Origin: DASSNR01 sp036278935
Lineage (GTDB): Bacteria > Gemmatimonadota > Gemmatimonadetes > Gemmatimonadales > Gemmatimonadaceae
Direction: 5' to 3'
Assembly (NCBI GenBank): GCA_036278935.1
Contig: DASUKA010000158.1
Span: 1-64,000, forward strand
Length of the DNA stretch: 64,000 bases
Positions 16,735-26,479 of the stretch are shown here, piece by piece. A model generated the notes under the pieces. It had not been told where the DNA came from. It ran no database searches and saw only the letters and a program-made list of their open reading frames with translations. Every line of letters begins with the position of its first letter. Position 1 is the stretch's first letter. Both the position numbers and the translations under genes were made by a program.

Positions 16735-19059
16735 TCACCCGCACGGCGAGCGCTGCAATAACAGAAGCGCCACCAGCTGCGGGCGTGCCCCATCGCCATG
16801 TGCCTCCGGCGCGATGTGGAGCGAGCCGAAGGTGCCAAGCGCACGCAGCCAGGCTTCATCGCTCATGCTTGCCGCGACGAGCTGGCCGAGTACGCGTTCC
16901 TCACCGATGCCGTAGGGAGCGACGGCGGCCTGGCGCGCCTGTGCGGCAAGCGATGCCAGCAGAGGACGACGATGCTGCGGCGCGCGAGCCGTGATGGCCG
17001 CGATGCGCTGGATGGCCTGGCGACGCGGGCGCGCACGCATGGAGAGCACGCCGCCCGCGGCGCGCTCCACCTCGCAGCGAACCATCCACTGCGCCACGGC
17101 TTCGTGCGCGCGCGCGAGGGCGCTGTCGCTCACTGGAACATCCTCACCTGCGGCCAGGCGGGCAGCCGCAAGCAGGAGCGCCCCAGCGTCGGTTGCGGCC
17201 GAGCAGGCTGCGGCCTCTCCCAGTGTTGCGATGAGCCTGGGGCGATCGCGGTGGAGCAGCAACGCAAGCATGCCATCGCGCTCGGCGCGCACGGCGGCAA
17301 CCTCCGTTGTGCCGCCGTGGCCGTGTACGGCGTCCCCCGCACCGAGCCACTGGTGGAGGAGCTGGCGCAGAAGCTCCGCATGCCGTGCGGCGCTTGTTGC
17401 GCCGCCATCGACGACGCCGGCGATGGGCGGCAGAATCGCTCCGGCGATCCCCACCGCTCTCCCCGCGGCGCGGAGCTTCTCGCGCAGGCGCGCCTCCACG
17501 CGCAGCAACGACTCGGCCGCCGCGGGCGGTGCGAGCGCATAGACGCTCGTGCGCGCGTGGTGCGCGCCGATGCGCCGCGATCGGCCAACGCGCTGCTCCA
17601 GCCGCGCCGGCGTCCACGGAAGGTCGAGATGCACCACCACCGAGGCATCCTGCAGGTTGATCCCTTCGCTCAGAAGATCGGTGGTGATGAGCAGGTCGAT
17701 ACGCTCGGCCTCCGGCGGCGCGGGGACGCTGCACGCGGCCGGGGCGAAGCGGGCGATCGCCTCGCGCCGCGCGAGCGTGCCTCCCGCGACGGTCGCGCCC
17801 TGCGCGGTGAGGACCGCCACGCCGGCGGTTCTGGAAAGGCGGGAATACAGCATTCGGGCGGTGTCCGCGAACTGGGTGAAGGCGATGACCTTCTCGTGCG
17901 GATGCGCGGCGCGGACGGCGAGGAGCGCACCCGCCCGCGCGGCGTCCGGGTCCGCGGAGTCGGTAATGCGCGAGAGCAGCGCCTGTACGCCACGCTCGTG
18001 TGCACGCACCGTAGCGAGCAGCGTCTCGCGCTTGTCCGCAAGATGGGAGACGACCAGCTCCGGGAAGGCGAGCTGGAGAGCGCCGCCCGAGAAAGACCAC
18101 GAGGCGAGCTCTCCCCTGGAGGGATGCCGTCCACTCTCGAGTGCAGCGCCAAGTGCTGCCGCACGGGCCAGCCGTCGCCTCAGCGCGCCAGCAAGCGCCG
18201 CGCGACTCGACGCCCATTGCCGCGCCAGCGACCATGCGAGGAGCGCGCCGCCATCCCCGCCATCACGCGGCGGCAGCGGTGGCGGCAGCGCGAGGATAGC
18301 GTGCAGCACGGCCTCGTCGTCGCCGACGGCGATCCACCGCGGCGCGGCGAGCCGCGGCAGGTGGACGGATTCCGCCACGTCCGCGCGCTCGCGCCGTACG
18401 ATGCAGGGGGCCAGCGCGTGCTCGTCCATGCTCCATGCGCGCTCGCCGAGAAAGAGCGCGCACAGCGCGGCAAGATCACGGCGGCTGTTGTGCACGGGCG
18501 TGGCCGACAGCAACAGCACGCGGGCGGCCCGGGAGAGCTCGGCCAGCCGCGCGTAGCGGCGCGTTCCGGGCGTGCGTGCATGATGTGCCTCGTCCAGCAC
18601 CAGGAGGTCGAAGCGCCCCGGTGGCAACCGTCCCCGGCTCAGTGCCGCGTAGGACGTGAGCCTGGCCGCGACGCCCGTCTCGCGGAGCGCCGTCTCCCAC
18701 ATGGCGCGCAGCGACGCCGGCGCGACGATCAGCGGTTGCTCTGCTTCGGCGGCGAGGGCGGCAGCGACGTACGTCTTTCCCAACCCCGCATCGTCGGCCA
18801 GGAGCGCGCCCCCATGCTCGCGCATCACCACGCGGAGCCGCGCAACGGCGGATCGCTGGTGCTCGCGCAGCGTCACTGTTCCGAGAGTCGGAGGCGCCGA
18901 GCGCATCGGCGCGCGCATGCCGTCGAGCCGCCGCGATGTCGGCGTCGCACCACCCGGCGTGGTGCCGCGCGCCGCTCCGCACTCCTCGCCGTCGAGCATC
19001 GCGTGCGCGATGACGGACCGCACGCGCGCCGCGCGCGCCGCGGCTACCGGGCGCTCCAT
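16735..19059 (-). CDS. SNF2/RapA-like DNA helicase paired with methylase
   Basis: A 774-residue superfamily 2 helicase/translocase. Motif I AGLGKT is at residues 91-96, the DEAH box at 156-159, motif III SATPVHN at 185-191. Motifs V and VI (LLSEGINLQDA, QRVGRSRRIG near 490) are typical of SNF2/RapA/DISARM-DrmD-type proteins. The region after the C-terminal RecA lobe is about 250 residues, Ala/Arg-rich and unassigned. The ATG at 19059 lies 16 bp inside the methylase gene, so the two are translationally coupled; the frame extends to 19197 but the coupled start is preferred. Known methylase-helicase pairings occur in restriction and phage-defence systems; the role here is inferred. Confidence 0.85.
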   Translation of the reverse strand: MERPVAAARAARVRSVIAHAMLDGEECGAARGTTPGGATPTSRRLDGMRAPMRSAPPTLGTVTLREHQRSAVARLRVVMREHGGALLADDAGLGKTYVAAALAAEAEQPLIVAPASLRAMWETALRETGVAARLTSYAALSRGRLPPGRFDLLVLDEAHHARTPGTRRYARLAELSRAARVLLLSATPVHNSRRDLAALCALFLGERAWSMDEHALAPCIVRRERADVAESVHLPRLAAPRWIAVGDDEAVLHAILALPPPLPPRDGGDGGALLAWSLARQWASSRAALAGALRRRLARAAALGAALESGRHPSRGELASWSFSGGALQLAFPELVVSHLADKRETLLATVRAHERGVQALLSRITDSADPDAARAGALLAVRAAHPHEKVIAFTQFADTARMLYSRLSRTAGVAVLTAQGATVAGGTLARREAIARFAPAACSVPAPPEAERIDLLITTDLLSEGINLQDASVVVHLDLPWTPARLEQRVGRSRRIGAHHARTSVYALAPPAAAESLLRVEARLREKLRAAGRAVGIAGAILPPIAGVVDGGATSAARHAELLRQLLHQWLGAGDAVHGHGGTTEVAAVRAERDGMLALLLHRDRPRLIATLGEAAACSAATDAGALLLAAARLAAGEDVPVSDSALARAHEAVAQWMVRCEVERAAGGVLSMRARPRRQAIQRIAAITARAPQHRRPLLASLAAQARQAAVAPYGIGEERVLGQLVAASMSDEAWLRALGTFGSLHIAPEAHGDGARPQLVALLLLQRSPCG

Positions 19060-22000
19060 GCGATGAGCGGCGCCATGTCGGCCGCACGCACGTGATAGGC
19101 GCGGACGGCGGCCTCCAGGAGCTCGGCGTCCGACACCGATTCCTGCCGCAGCGCGCGTGCAGCCAGCGGTGCCAGGCGTGCGCGGGCGTCCGTCCACTCA
19201 CGCGGCACGGGCAGAAGCGCGACCGTCCATGCCAGATAGCGCCTGTACCCGCCGCGCGCCGGCTCGGCGAGCAGGTGCAGCCAGGCGGCAGCGAGCGCGG
19301 AGTTGAGGAGCGCAGCGAACGCCTGCGCATCCTCCAGCGTGCTGCACGCCAGTACGTAGCAACTGTTGAGCGCCACCGATGGGTCGCCGGCCGGGAGCAC
19401 GCAGGCGCGTGGCGAACGGCTCAGATCCGCCCATACCACGCGCGCGGTGCGCGAGGACGCGGTGCCCGTGCGGAAGAGCGACCACCAGGGCATGCGGCCG
19501 CGAAAGTCGGTGCGAGCCTGGAGCACCCGCTTGTAGGGCGCGAGCCAGCGTTCCGCGTGCGGAGGCAGCCGGGTGAGCGGCGACCCGTCCGGGCTGTGCG
19601 TCCAGAGCAGATGGTCATCGCTCGGGCTGCGCACCCACGGCGACACCCCTTCGCCCCGCACGAGCGGCCGCAACAGCGCGCGCTCCACCAGACCGGATCG
19701 CCGCCCATTCTCCACGCGGACCAGCTCGCTGTGCGGATCGATGGTCGAAGCGCGCACCAGGAACGCTTCATTGCATCCACACTTGAGCCCGAGCGCGGGA
19801 CGGCCAAGCATCCCATCGGCCAGCGGCGTCCCGGCGCGCGCCAGGCGGTCGAAGGCGGCGCGCACCTCGCTCGGAGCAGAGAGCCACGGGCTGGCCGGAT
19901 CGGCGTCAAGCGAGAGCCGCTCCTGCGGTAATGTCCACCGCAACGCCCCGTCTCGCCGATGCAACGCGGCGGCGATCGGGGCCGTCCGGGCTGTCGTCGA
20001 TCGTGCGATGACGGACCGCGCACGATTCACGCGCGTGGGCGCCGACGCGCGCGGAGCTCGCGCGGTCCCGTTCGATGCCGGCATTCCCCGCGACGTAGAT
20101 ACCGCTCCGTTTATCGTCGCCCCATTGGCGGCATCCACGCGGCGGGCCACGAGCAGCGATGGGTAGACGGCCGCATCGAACACCGCGGGCGACTCGGACC
20201 AATCCTCGAGGGCCACCACCTGGGTGCTCTCGCGCACCAACCGCCGCACCCCGCCGCCCGACAGCGAGCGCCAGAGCTTGGAGGGCAGAAGGAGGGCGAG
20301 CGTGCCGCGCGGTCGAAGCAGTGCCAGCGACCGCTCGACAAAGAGCGAGGCCAGGTCCACCTGTGCGGCAAACCCGGCTCCGGCATGTGCCGCGCGCGCC
20401 CCGCGCCGCCACGCGGCATCGGCGAATACGGCATAGCGCGCGCGCAGCCGCGCTCGGAGCGCGGGCGGAATGCGATGCAGCCGCACCCACGGAGGATTGC
20501 CCAGCACCACGTCGAAGCCACCGCGCGCGGCGGCGTCGGCAAAGTGCGTGACGAAGGCGAAGGGGAGCGCGCCACCATCCCGAAGAGCGCGGCGCGCCTG
20601 GCGCAGCTCACGCGCGCGGAGGCGCGTATCTTCCAGTACCGCACGCTCCAGGCTGCCAGCCCGGTGATGCTCTCCGAACAGGTCGCGCCCGCGGAGCGCT
20701 GACAGCAGGTCCCGGCGCCGCGCCGCGGCGCGCGCCAGCTCGGCGTCCAGATGCGCCAGCACGAGCGATCGCTCCGCGCGATCGAGCGCCCGACCCACGG
20801 TGCGCTTCCGGGCGCCGCTGGAGCGCGCGTATCGCTCGCGCAGCCGCGCGAGCTCGGTGCCGGCGCGGTGAGATGCGTCCACGTCGAACGCAGAGCCGGA
20901 GAGCGAATCACCCACGCGAATGTGGCGATCCAGGTTGGGAAGCGGTACGACTTTCAGCGGATCCGCCTCCTCGCTCTCGATCACCACCGAGAGCCAGAGC
21001 CGTAGCTCGCACAGCCAGACAGCCGTGGGGTTGACGTCCACGCCGAAGATCGAGCGCGTGAGCAGCTCTCGGCGAATGGTCGCTTTCGGACGCGCATCCC
21101 CCAGGCGCGCCGCGAGCGCCGCGAGCTCCTCAAGGGCATGCACCAGAAATGCGCCGGAGCCGCACGCGGGATCGAGCACGCGCAACGCCGCCACGCGCGC
21201 GCGCAGGAGCGATGTCTGGCCCGCGGCGTGCGACTCGCCCGGCGATGCGATCTCCCCCCGGAGCGCTGCATCGACTGTCGCGCCGTCCACGCCGTCACCC
21301 GCGAGCGCGGTCAGCAGGGCGGCGTGTGTCACGCTCGTCACCAGCGGCTGCGGCGTATAGAAAGCGCCGCTGGCGCGGCGCTCCCGTGATGCCATGAGCG
21401 ACTCGAAGGCGCGGCCGAGCATCTCCGGATCGATGGCGGCCTCCGACCAGGTGACGCGGTCCTCACGCGCGGTGAAGCGGTAGCGCGTCAGCAGCTCGCC
21501 GAACACCAGTCCGAATCCCTCATCCGAAAAGCGCAGCGCACGGTGCCGGCGCTCCAGCGCGCTGCGCGCGAACAGCCCGCCGTTGAGAAAGGGAATGCGG
21601 CCCAGCGCCCGCGCCGCCGGGGCCCGCTGGCGTGGCGGGGTGTTCAGCGTGCCGAAGAAGAGCGGCAGGAGGAGCCGCCGCTGGTAGCCGCCGCCTTCCG
21701 CCATACACGCCTCGAAGCCATGCGCCAGAAAGCGGCGGTTCCCATCGAGCCACCCCTTCGCCTCCAGAAAGGAGAGAAAGAGCAGCCGCGAGACGTGCAG
21801 CAACGCCAGCTCCTGGCAGTCCTTCAGCGGAGCGCGCTCCTCACCCTCCCGCGCCACGGTGCCCACCACGCGCTCGAGCGCCCGATAGAAGCGACGCGAG
21901 AGCGCCTCGCGCCCCAGCACCTCGAGCCATCGGGCATGCGTGAGCACATCCGGGCCGCCGGCCGTGGCGGCGAGTGCGCACACCGTTTCGGCATCGCTCG

Positions 22001-22397
22001 GCATCACATGCTCCCGGTCGACGAACAGCGCCGCTACACGGGGACGGCTCCGCTCCGGCGACCAGCTGGCAAGCACCAGGGTGCCGCTGTCGGGCTGCGC
22101 GGCGAGCACCAGCCAGAGGAGATGCGGAGCGCGCGTGGCCAGACGCGACGCGACCGCGGAGACCGACTCGCGCAGGGAAGGTGCTGCCGCGCACTCCAGC
22201 AGCAGCGCGCGCAGCGTTCCCTCACCGCGGAGGATGCGCGTCTCGCGCACACGCGAGGCGAGTCCCAGCGCGGTGCGCATGTCGGCGTCCAATGGGAGCG
22301 GCGTGCCGGAGAACCCGGCCGCCTGGGCGAGCGGGGCGAGAGAATCGGACGTGCTGGCGCGCGCGAGCAGCGCGGCAGCGGCAGTGAGCGTGAGCAC
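19044..22397 (-). CDS. Eco57I-class N6-adenine DNA methyltransferase
   Basis: A 1117-residue protein with GTG start. Residues 1-370 form a helical N-terminal domain including QELALLHVSRLLFLSFLEAK and GAFYTPQPLV, as in Eco57I/PglX-like enzymes. The SAM-binding motif DPACGSGAFL is near residue 408 and the catalytic motif GNPPW near residue 633. A C-terminal target-recognition-like region (residues ~800-1117) includes LKCGCNEAFLV and LVRGEGVSPW. The N-terminal ~200 residues lack an obvious PD-(D/E)xK nuclease motif, so type IIG restriction is not evident. It is followed by the coupled helicase gene. It could be the modification arm of an undescribed two-gene system or a BREX/DISARM-like fragment. 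Confidence 0.87.
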   Translation of the reverse strand: MLTLTAAAALLARASTSDSLAPLAQAAGFSGTPLPLDADMRTALGLASRVRETRILRGEGTLRALLLECAAAPSLRESVSAVASRLATRAPHLLWLVLAAQPDSGTLVLASWSPERSRPRVAALFVDREHVMPSDAETVCALAATAGGPDVLTHARWLEVLGREALSRRFYRALERVVGTVAREGEERAPLKDCQELALLHVSRLLFLSFLEAKGWLDGNRRFLAHGFEACMAEGGGYQRRLLLPLFFGTLNTPPRQRAPAARALGRIPFLNGGLFARSALERRHRALRFSDEGFGLVFGELLTRYRFTAREDRVTWSEAAIDPEMLGRAFESLMASRERRASGAFYTPQPLVTSVTHAALLTALAGDGVDGATVDAALRGEIASPGESHAAGQTSLLRARVAALRVLDPACGSGAFLVHALEELAALAARLGDARPKATIRRELLTRSIFGVDVNPTAVWLCELRLWLSVVIESEEADPLKVVPLPNLDRHIRVGDSLSGSAFDVDASHRAGTELARLRERYARSSGARKRTVGRALDRAERSLVLAHLDAELARAAARRRDLLSALRGRDLFGEHHRAGSLERAVLEDTRLRARELRQARRALRDGGALPFAFVTHFADAAARGGFDVVLGNPPWVRLHRIPPALRARLRARYAVFADAAWRRGARAAHAGAGFAAQVDLASLFVERSLALLRPRGTLALLLPSKLWRSLSGGGVRRLVRESTQVVALEDWSESPAVFDAAVYPSLLVARRVDAANGATINGAVSTSRGMPASNGTARAPRASAPTRVNRARSVIARSTTARTAPIAAALHRRDGALRWTLPQERLSLDADPASPWLSAPSEVRAAFDRLARAGTPLADGMLGRPALGLKCGCNEAFLVRASTIDPHSELVRVENGRRSGLVERALLRPLVRGEGVSPWVRSPSDDHLLWTHSPDGSPLTRLPPHAERWLAPYKRVLQARTDFRGRMPWWSLFRTGTASSRTARVVWADLSRSPRACVLPAGDPSVALNSCYVLACSTLEDAQAFAALLNSALAAAWLHLLAEPARGGYRRYLAWTVALLPVPREWTDARARLAPLAARALRQESVSDAELLEAAVRAYHVRAADMAPLIAWSAR

Positions 22398-22495
22398 GCA
22401 CCGAGGGTATCGCGGCGCGCGAGTGTCTCCACCATCGCACTTTCGCCATCCGTGTCAAACCGCTGCGGACCGCCCTCCGCGCCGACCCAGCGCCC

Positions 22496-23668
22496 TTACT
22501 TCGCCCGGTACGCCCGCCCCTTCCACTCCACATGCCGGCCGCGCACGATGGCGCGGACGATGATGGTGAGCAGTACCGCGGCACCGAGCGGGAATGCCAG
22601 GGCGTAGGCCGGCGACAGCGCGAGCACACGGGTGTACACCAGTGCCCACCAGGCGAGCATTACGGCGGTGCAGATGGTGGCCCAGAGCGTAACGCCCGTG
22701 CCCACCAGGCCGAGCGCGCCTGCCAGCAGGGCCAGCGGCGGCGCGAGCATCATTACCGGCGCCGCGAGAAGGAGCACCGGCAGCAGCAGCCGCGCGGGCG
22801 CGCCGGCGGGGAGGGTATCCAGCCCGCCGGCGTAGATGTTCTTCAGCCATCCGCGCGTGAGTTCGCCGAGCGAGGTGTACATGCGCGTGGAGAGCTGTGC
22901 CCGCCCGAAGATGAGCTCCGTGCGCAGCCCCAGCGCACAGGCGCGCTGCGCCAGCGCCAGGTCCTCAGCCACCTTGTCGCGCACCGCCTCGTGTCCGCCT
23001 ATCGCGCCATAGGCCTCGCGGCGCAGGAAGATGCACTGGCCGTTGGCGATCTTGTCCGCGGGGCGCGGCGAGCGGTTCACCGTCTCCGTGCCGCCGTAGC
23101 GGGCGAGGAGCATGGAGAAGACCTGCGGCTGCATGACACGCTCCCAGAAGGAGCCGAGCTCCTGGCGGCCGACCACTGACAAGAGTTGGGCGCCCCGCGC
23201 CTGCATGGCGTTCACGGAGCGGGCGATGAGGTCGGGCGCGTGGCGCGTATCGGCATCGGTGAAAAGCAGCAACTCGCCGCCGGCCGCCGCGGCGCCCTGC
23301 GTGCAGGCCCATTGCTTGCCGAACCACCCCGGCGGCAGCGGCCGCGACGCGATCACGCGGAGGCGGCGGTCGTCGCGCGCGATATCGCAGGCAATCCGCT
23401 GCGTGGCATCCTCGGAGCGATCGTCCACCACCACCACCTCGAGCGACGGGTACGTGGAGGCGAGAATGCTGCGCAGGCAGTCGCCGATGTTGCGTGCTTC
23501 GTTGCGCGCCGGCACGATCACAGACACGCGCGGAGCGCCCGCTGGCGTGTTGTCGGATTCGGCATCGAGCGTGCGGGAGCCGCGCAGGCGCCAGAGGATC
23601 ACGAGCGGCTGGGCGATCCAGGGGAGGGCAGCGAGAACGGGCCAGAGGGTCACGCGGGAAAGGTACAC
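22496..23668 (-). CDS. Membrane GT2 glycosyltransferase (HpnB/CrtQ-like)
   Basis: A 390-residue membrane glycosyltransferase. An N-terminal membrane segment (residues 5-27) is followed by the GT-A domain: VSVIVPARNEARNIGDCL, LEVVVVDDRSEDAT, LLLFTDADTRH with the metal-binding DAD, and VAEDLALAQRACALG with the ED pair. A QxxRW-like GWLKNIY segment precedes three C-terminal membrane segments. This arrangement resembles hopanoid-associated HpnB and carotenoid glycosyltransferases. No terpenoid genes are in the window, so the acceptor is unknown. GTG start. The gene is divergent from the rhodanese gene and lies 98 bp upstream of the methylase on the same strand. Confidence 0.8.
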   Translation of the reverse strand: MYLSRVTLWPVLAALPWIAQPLVILWRLRGSRTLDAESDNTPAGAPRVSVIVPARNEARNIGDCLRSILASTYPSLEVVVVDDRSEDATQRIACDIARDDRRLRVIASRPLPPGWFGKQWACTQGAAAAGGELLLFTDADTRHAPDLIARSVNAMQARGAQLLSVVGRQELGSFWERVMQPQVFSMLLARYGGTETVNRSPRPADKIANGQCIFLRREAYGAIGGHEAVRDKVAEDLALAQRACALGLRTELIFGRAQLSTRMYTSLGELTRGWLKNIYAGGLDTLPAGAPARLLLPVLLLAAPVMMLAPPLALLAGALGLVGTGVTLWATICTAVMLAWWALVYTRVLALSPAYALAFPLGAAVLLTIIVRAIVRGRHVEWKGRAYRAK

Positions 23669-23778
23669 ACGTGTGCGGAGTTGACCCCCCGCCCGCTCGC
23701 TCCTACGTTCCTCCGACCCGCCCCGCCGAAGCCGACGCGCACGCGGCGGGCACCAGTCAGCGCACTCAGGAGACGCCG

Positions 23779-24141
23779 GTGAGCGAGAAGAGCTACGAAG
23801 AGATGGTGAGCGAGGCCAAAGGCCGCATCCGGGAAATCACACCGCGGGAAGCGATCACGCTCCGCGAACAGGACGGCGCGGTGGTGTACCTGGATGTGCG
23901 CGAGCCGCAGGAGTGGAACCTCTTCCGCATTCCCGGCGCCGTGCACGTGCCGCTCAGCCGCGTCGCGCAGATCACGCCGGAGCAGATCGCCTGCGACCGG
24001 CAGGTCATCCTCTATTGCTCCCGCGGCAACCGCTCCGCGCTCGCCACGGATACCATGCAGCAGATGGGCTTCACCAATGTCGTCTCGATGGCGGAGGGGA
24101 TCATGGGATGGGTGAATGCCGGGGGTGCGGTGGAGGAGTGA
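23779..24141 (+). CDS. Single-domain rhodanese-like sulfurtransferase
   Basis: A 120-residue cytoplasmic rhodanese domain. The GTG at 23779 follows AGGAGA. The CDC25-like entry segment YLDVREPQEWNLFRIPGAVHVP and the active-site loop YCSRGNRS, with persulfide-forming Cys near residue 80, are intact. Single-domain rhodaneses carry sulfane sulfur for various acceptors; the first 25 residues form an added helix. Its stop overlaps the Nudix start (GTGA at 24138-24141), so the two are co-translated. No specific pathway is implied by the context. Confidence 0.85.
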   Translation: MSEKSYEEMVSEAKGRIREITPREAITLREQDGAVVYLDVREPQEWNLFRIPGAVHVPLSRVAQITPEQIACDRQVILYCSRGNRSALATDTMQQMGFTNVVSMAEGIMGWVNAGGAVEE

Positions 24142-24785
24142 CCGCCGGCGCAGGGAGCGGATGCCGTTGCCCGCACGGCGACGCGGGCCGCGCGAGGGCC
24201 GGGTATTCGCTCATTGAGCGGTTGGAGCGTGCGTTGCGCGAACGGCCGGGTGTGCGCTTGGAGCCGGCCACGCCACTCCGCCGTGCCGCGGTTGCGCTGA
24301 TCCTGCGCGTGGACCGGGACAGCGGGCCCGAGCTGCTGCTCATCAAGCGCGCGGCCTACGAGGGCGACCCGTGGAGCGCACAGGTGGCGTTTCCGGGTGG
24401 GCGCGAGGAGGCGGTCGACCTTTCGCTCGAGGCAACCGCCATCCGGGAGACGTGGGAAGAGACCGGCATCGATCTGGCGCGCGACGGCCGCCTCATCGGT
24501 ACGCTCGACGATGTGCGCCCCTCCACGATCGTGCACCCGGCGCTGGTCATCTCCCCCTTCGTCGCGGTGCTGGAGCACGCCGTGCCCCTCACCCTGAGCG
24601 ACGAAGTGGCCGATGCCTTCTGGGTGCCGGTCGCCGAGCTGCTGGAGCCCGGTGCCTCGCGGCAAGCGGTGGTTCAGCTCGCGACCGGACCGCGCACGGT
24701 GCGGAGCTTTCAGCACGGCGCGTACGTCATCTGGGGGCTCACCGAGCGCATCCTGCACCAGTTCCTGGACTATCTGCCCTCGTGA
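24138..24785 (+). CDS. Nudix hydrolase of the CoA pyrophosphatase type
   Basis: A 215-residue Nudix hydrolase. The Nudix segment begins FPGGREEAVD and ends RETWEETGID; as in NudL-type proteins, the first Glu of the textbook box is shifted. The preceding LLIKRAAYEGDPWSAQVAF matches the NudL/UPF0035 signature, which supports hydrolysis of CoA or acyl-CoA to phosphopantetheine and 3',5'-ADP. The first ~30 residues are Gly/Cys/Arg-rich and may not be conserved, so a later start is possible. The GTG start overlaps the rhodanese stop. Its 3' end overlaps the convergent monooxygenase by 16 bp. Confidence 0.82.
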   Translation: MTAGAGSGCRCPHGDAGRARAGYSLIERLERALRERPGVRLEPATPLRRAAVALILRVDRDSGPELLLIKRAAYEGDPWSAQVAFPGGREEAVDLSLEATAIRETWEETGIDLARDGRLIGTLDDVRPSTIVHPALVISPFVAVLEHAVPLTLSDEVADAFWVPVAELLEPGASRQAVVQLATGPRTVRSFQHGAYVIWGLTERILHQFLDYLPS

Positions 24786-26479
24786 GCCGCGTGACGCGGG
24801 GCAGGTGAGGCGAGCGGCGCGCTGGTGGGATGCACGGGTGCCTGCACCCATCCGCGGAACGCACGCGCCAGCGCACGCCGGTCGAAACCCCGGAAGTGGA
24901 AGCCGACGTACGCATCCGGCCGGACGAGCAGTACACTCCCATGCTCCGCGCCCACGCGGTCACGAAACTCGCGCGCGCGGTCCACGATGATCGGCGCCTC
25001 GATCCCCAGTGCGGCCGGCACTTCAGTGTCCAGCACCACGAAGGGGCGAATGACGCCGCTGTCTCCGTAGCGGTCGCGGACGAAGCGCACGAGCTCCGCA
25101 AGCCGGCGGCGATCACGCGAGAGCGCGTCGAGCCGCGCAACGATGAATATCACGTAGGCGGGATCGCGGAGCAGAAGGTAGAGTCGGCTCGGAGCCTCCC
25201 CCGCGCGCTCGATGGTCACGTCGGGAACGCGGTCCCCAGCCTGCACCGCATGAGCACGCAGCGTGCGGCACCGGTCGCGTCGCGCCTGATCCGTGAAGCG
25301 ATAGCTGATCCCGATGCCGGAGATGGTGCGGCGCATCGCCCGCTGCACCGCGGCGCGCGGGAGCAGGAGACGCGTTCCCATGTCGCGAAGCAGCCGCAGC
25401 GCGGCATTCCGCACGAAGAAGACGCGCAGCATCCGCTCCGTGAGGCGGAGCACGTCGGCGCCCACCGGATGCCGCTCCGCCTGAAACGAATCCAGCAGCG
25501 ATTCCGGCGCCCGCCCAGTGAGCACGAAGCCGAGCTTCCACCCGAGGTTGAAGGCATCCTGCAAGCCGGTATTCATCCCCTGGCCGCCGGCGGGGTTGTG
25601 GACGTGCGCCGCGTCGCCCGCCACGAAGATGCGTCCGCCTCCCACCCGATACGCGGCCACCTGCCGGTGATGCGCCCCGAATCGCGTGATCCACCGCGGA
25701 TCCCGCAGCACGAATCGGATGGGCGTGATGGCATCCACCGACTGCTGAAGCTCCGGGAGGGTGAGTGGGGTGTCCGGTGTGGTGTGCTGCGCCGTGAAAT
25801 CGATCGCGATCACCCTGACGTACCGGTCCGCGAAGGGGAAGAACACCGTCAGGCCCCGCGGCGAGCCGAACATGTGCAGGCGGCTTCGGTCCAGCGCGCC
25901 GTCCAACTCCACGTCCGCCAGGAAGGCCACCATCGCATCCGCCGCACCCATGAAGGGCAGCTCGAGCGCATGCCGCACAGCGCTGTGTGCACCATCGCAG
26001 CCAATCAGATAGCGAGACCGCACCTGCGCGTCCTGACCGTTGCGCAGGCGAAGATGTGAGAGGACGCCGTCGCGGCCTTCGGTGAAGTCCATCCACTCCA
26101 CCTCGCGCTCCACCGTCGTCCCGAACTCCGCCAGCCGCGCCTCCAGCATGGCCTCGGTATCGCTCTGCGGCTGAATGAGGATGTAGGGAAAGCGCGACTC
26201 TAGCCGCGTCATGTCCAGGAACAGACGCGGACCGGTGTCGAAGCGCATGCTCATCCCGGCCGTATGCTCCCCGTGTTCGATGAATGCGTCGGCGATTCCC
26301 ACGAGATCGAGCGTCTCGAGGGTCCGTGCATGCACACCCAGCGCCCGCGATTGCGGGGCGCGGCCGGGGGCCTTGTCGATGATGCGGCACGCCACTCCAA
26401 GCCGCGCGAGCACGGTGGCGGCAAAAAGACCGGTGGGCCCCGCGCCGACGATCAGCACGTCGGTGGTGGATTCACTCAT
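24770..26479 (-). CDS. FAD-dependent aromatic monooxygenase (PheA/TfdB family)
   Basis: A 569-residue class A flavoprotein monooxygenase that would hydroxylate a phenol- or polyketide-like substrate with NAD(P)H. The dinucleotide-binding motif VLIVGAGPTGLFAA is at residues 8-21, the DG motif LIGCDGAHSAVR near 165 and the FAD-ribityl GD motif FVAGDAAHVHNPAGG near 290. The C-terminal ~150 residues fit the thioredoxin-like dimerisation domain of the phenol hydroxylase family. ATG at 26479 gives a compact start. The substrate cannot be told. It stands apart from any catabolic cluster. Confidence 0.85.
   Translation of the reverse strand: MSESTTDVLIVGAGPTGLFAATVLARLGVACRIIDKAPGRAPQSRALGVHARTLETLDLVGIADAFIEHGEHTAGMSMRFDTGPRLFLDMTRLESRFPYILIQPQSDTEAMLEARLAEFGTTVEREVEWMDFTEGRDGVLSHLRLRNGQDAQVRSRYLIGCDGAHSAVRHALELPFMGAADAMVAFLADVELDGALDRSRLHMFGSPRGLTVFFPFADRYVRVIAIDFTAQHTTPDTPLTLPELQQSVDAITPIRFVLRDPRWITRFGAHHRQVAAYRVGGGRIFVAGDAAHVHNPAGGQGMNTGLQDAFNLGWKLGFVLTGRAPESLLDSFQAERHPVGADVLRLTERMLRVFFVRNAALRLLRDMGTRLLLPRAAVQRAMRRTISGIGISYRFTDQARRDRCRTLRAHAVQAGDRVPDVTIERAGEAPSRLYLLLRDPAYVIFIVARLDALSRDRRRLAELVRFVRDRYGDSGVIRPFVVLDTEVPAALGIEAPIIVDRAREFRDRVGAEHGSVLLVRPDAYVGFHFRGFDRRALARAFRGWVQAPVHPTSAPLASPAPRHAAHEGR

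Noticed and set aside
16798..19095. Plus-strand open frame of 765 codons opposite the helicase gene
   Set aside because: No recognisable domain; the minus strand carries all helicase motifs in order.
16735..22397. Complete DISARM or BREX system
   Set aside because: Only methylase and helicase are present; drmA, drmB, drmC, pglZ, brxC and other core genes are not in the window.
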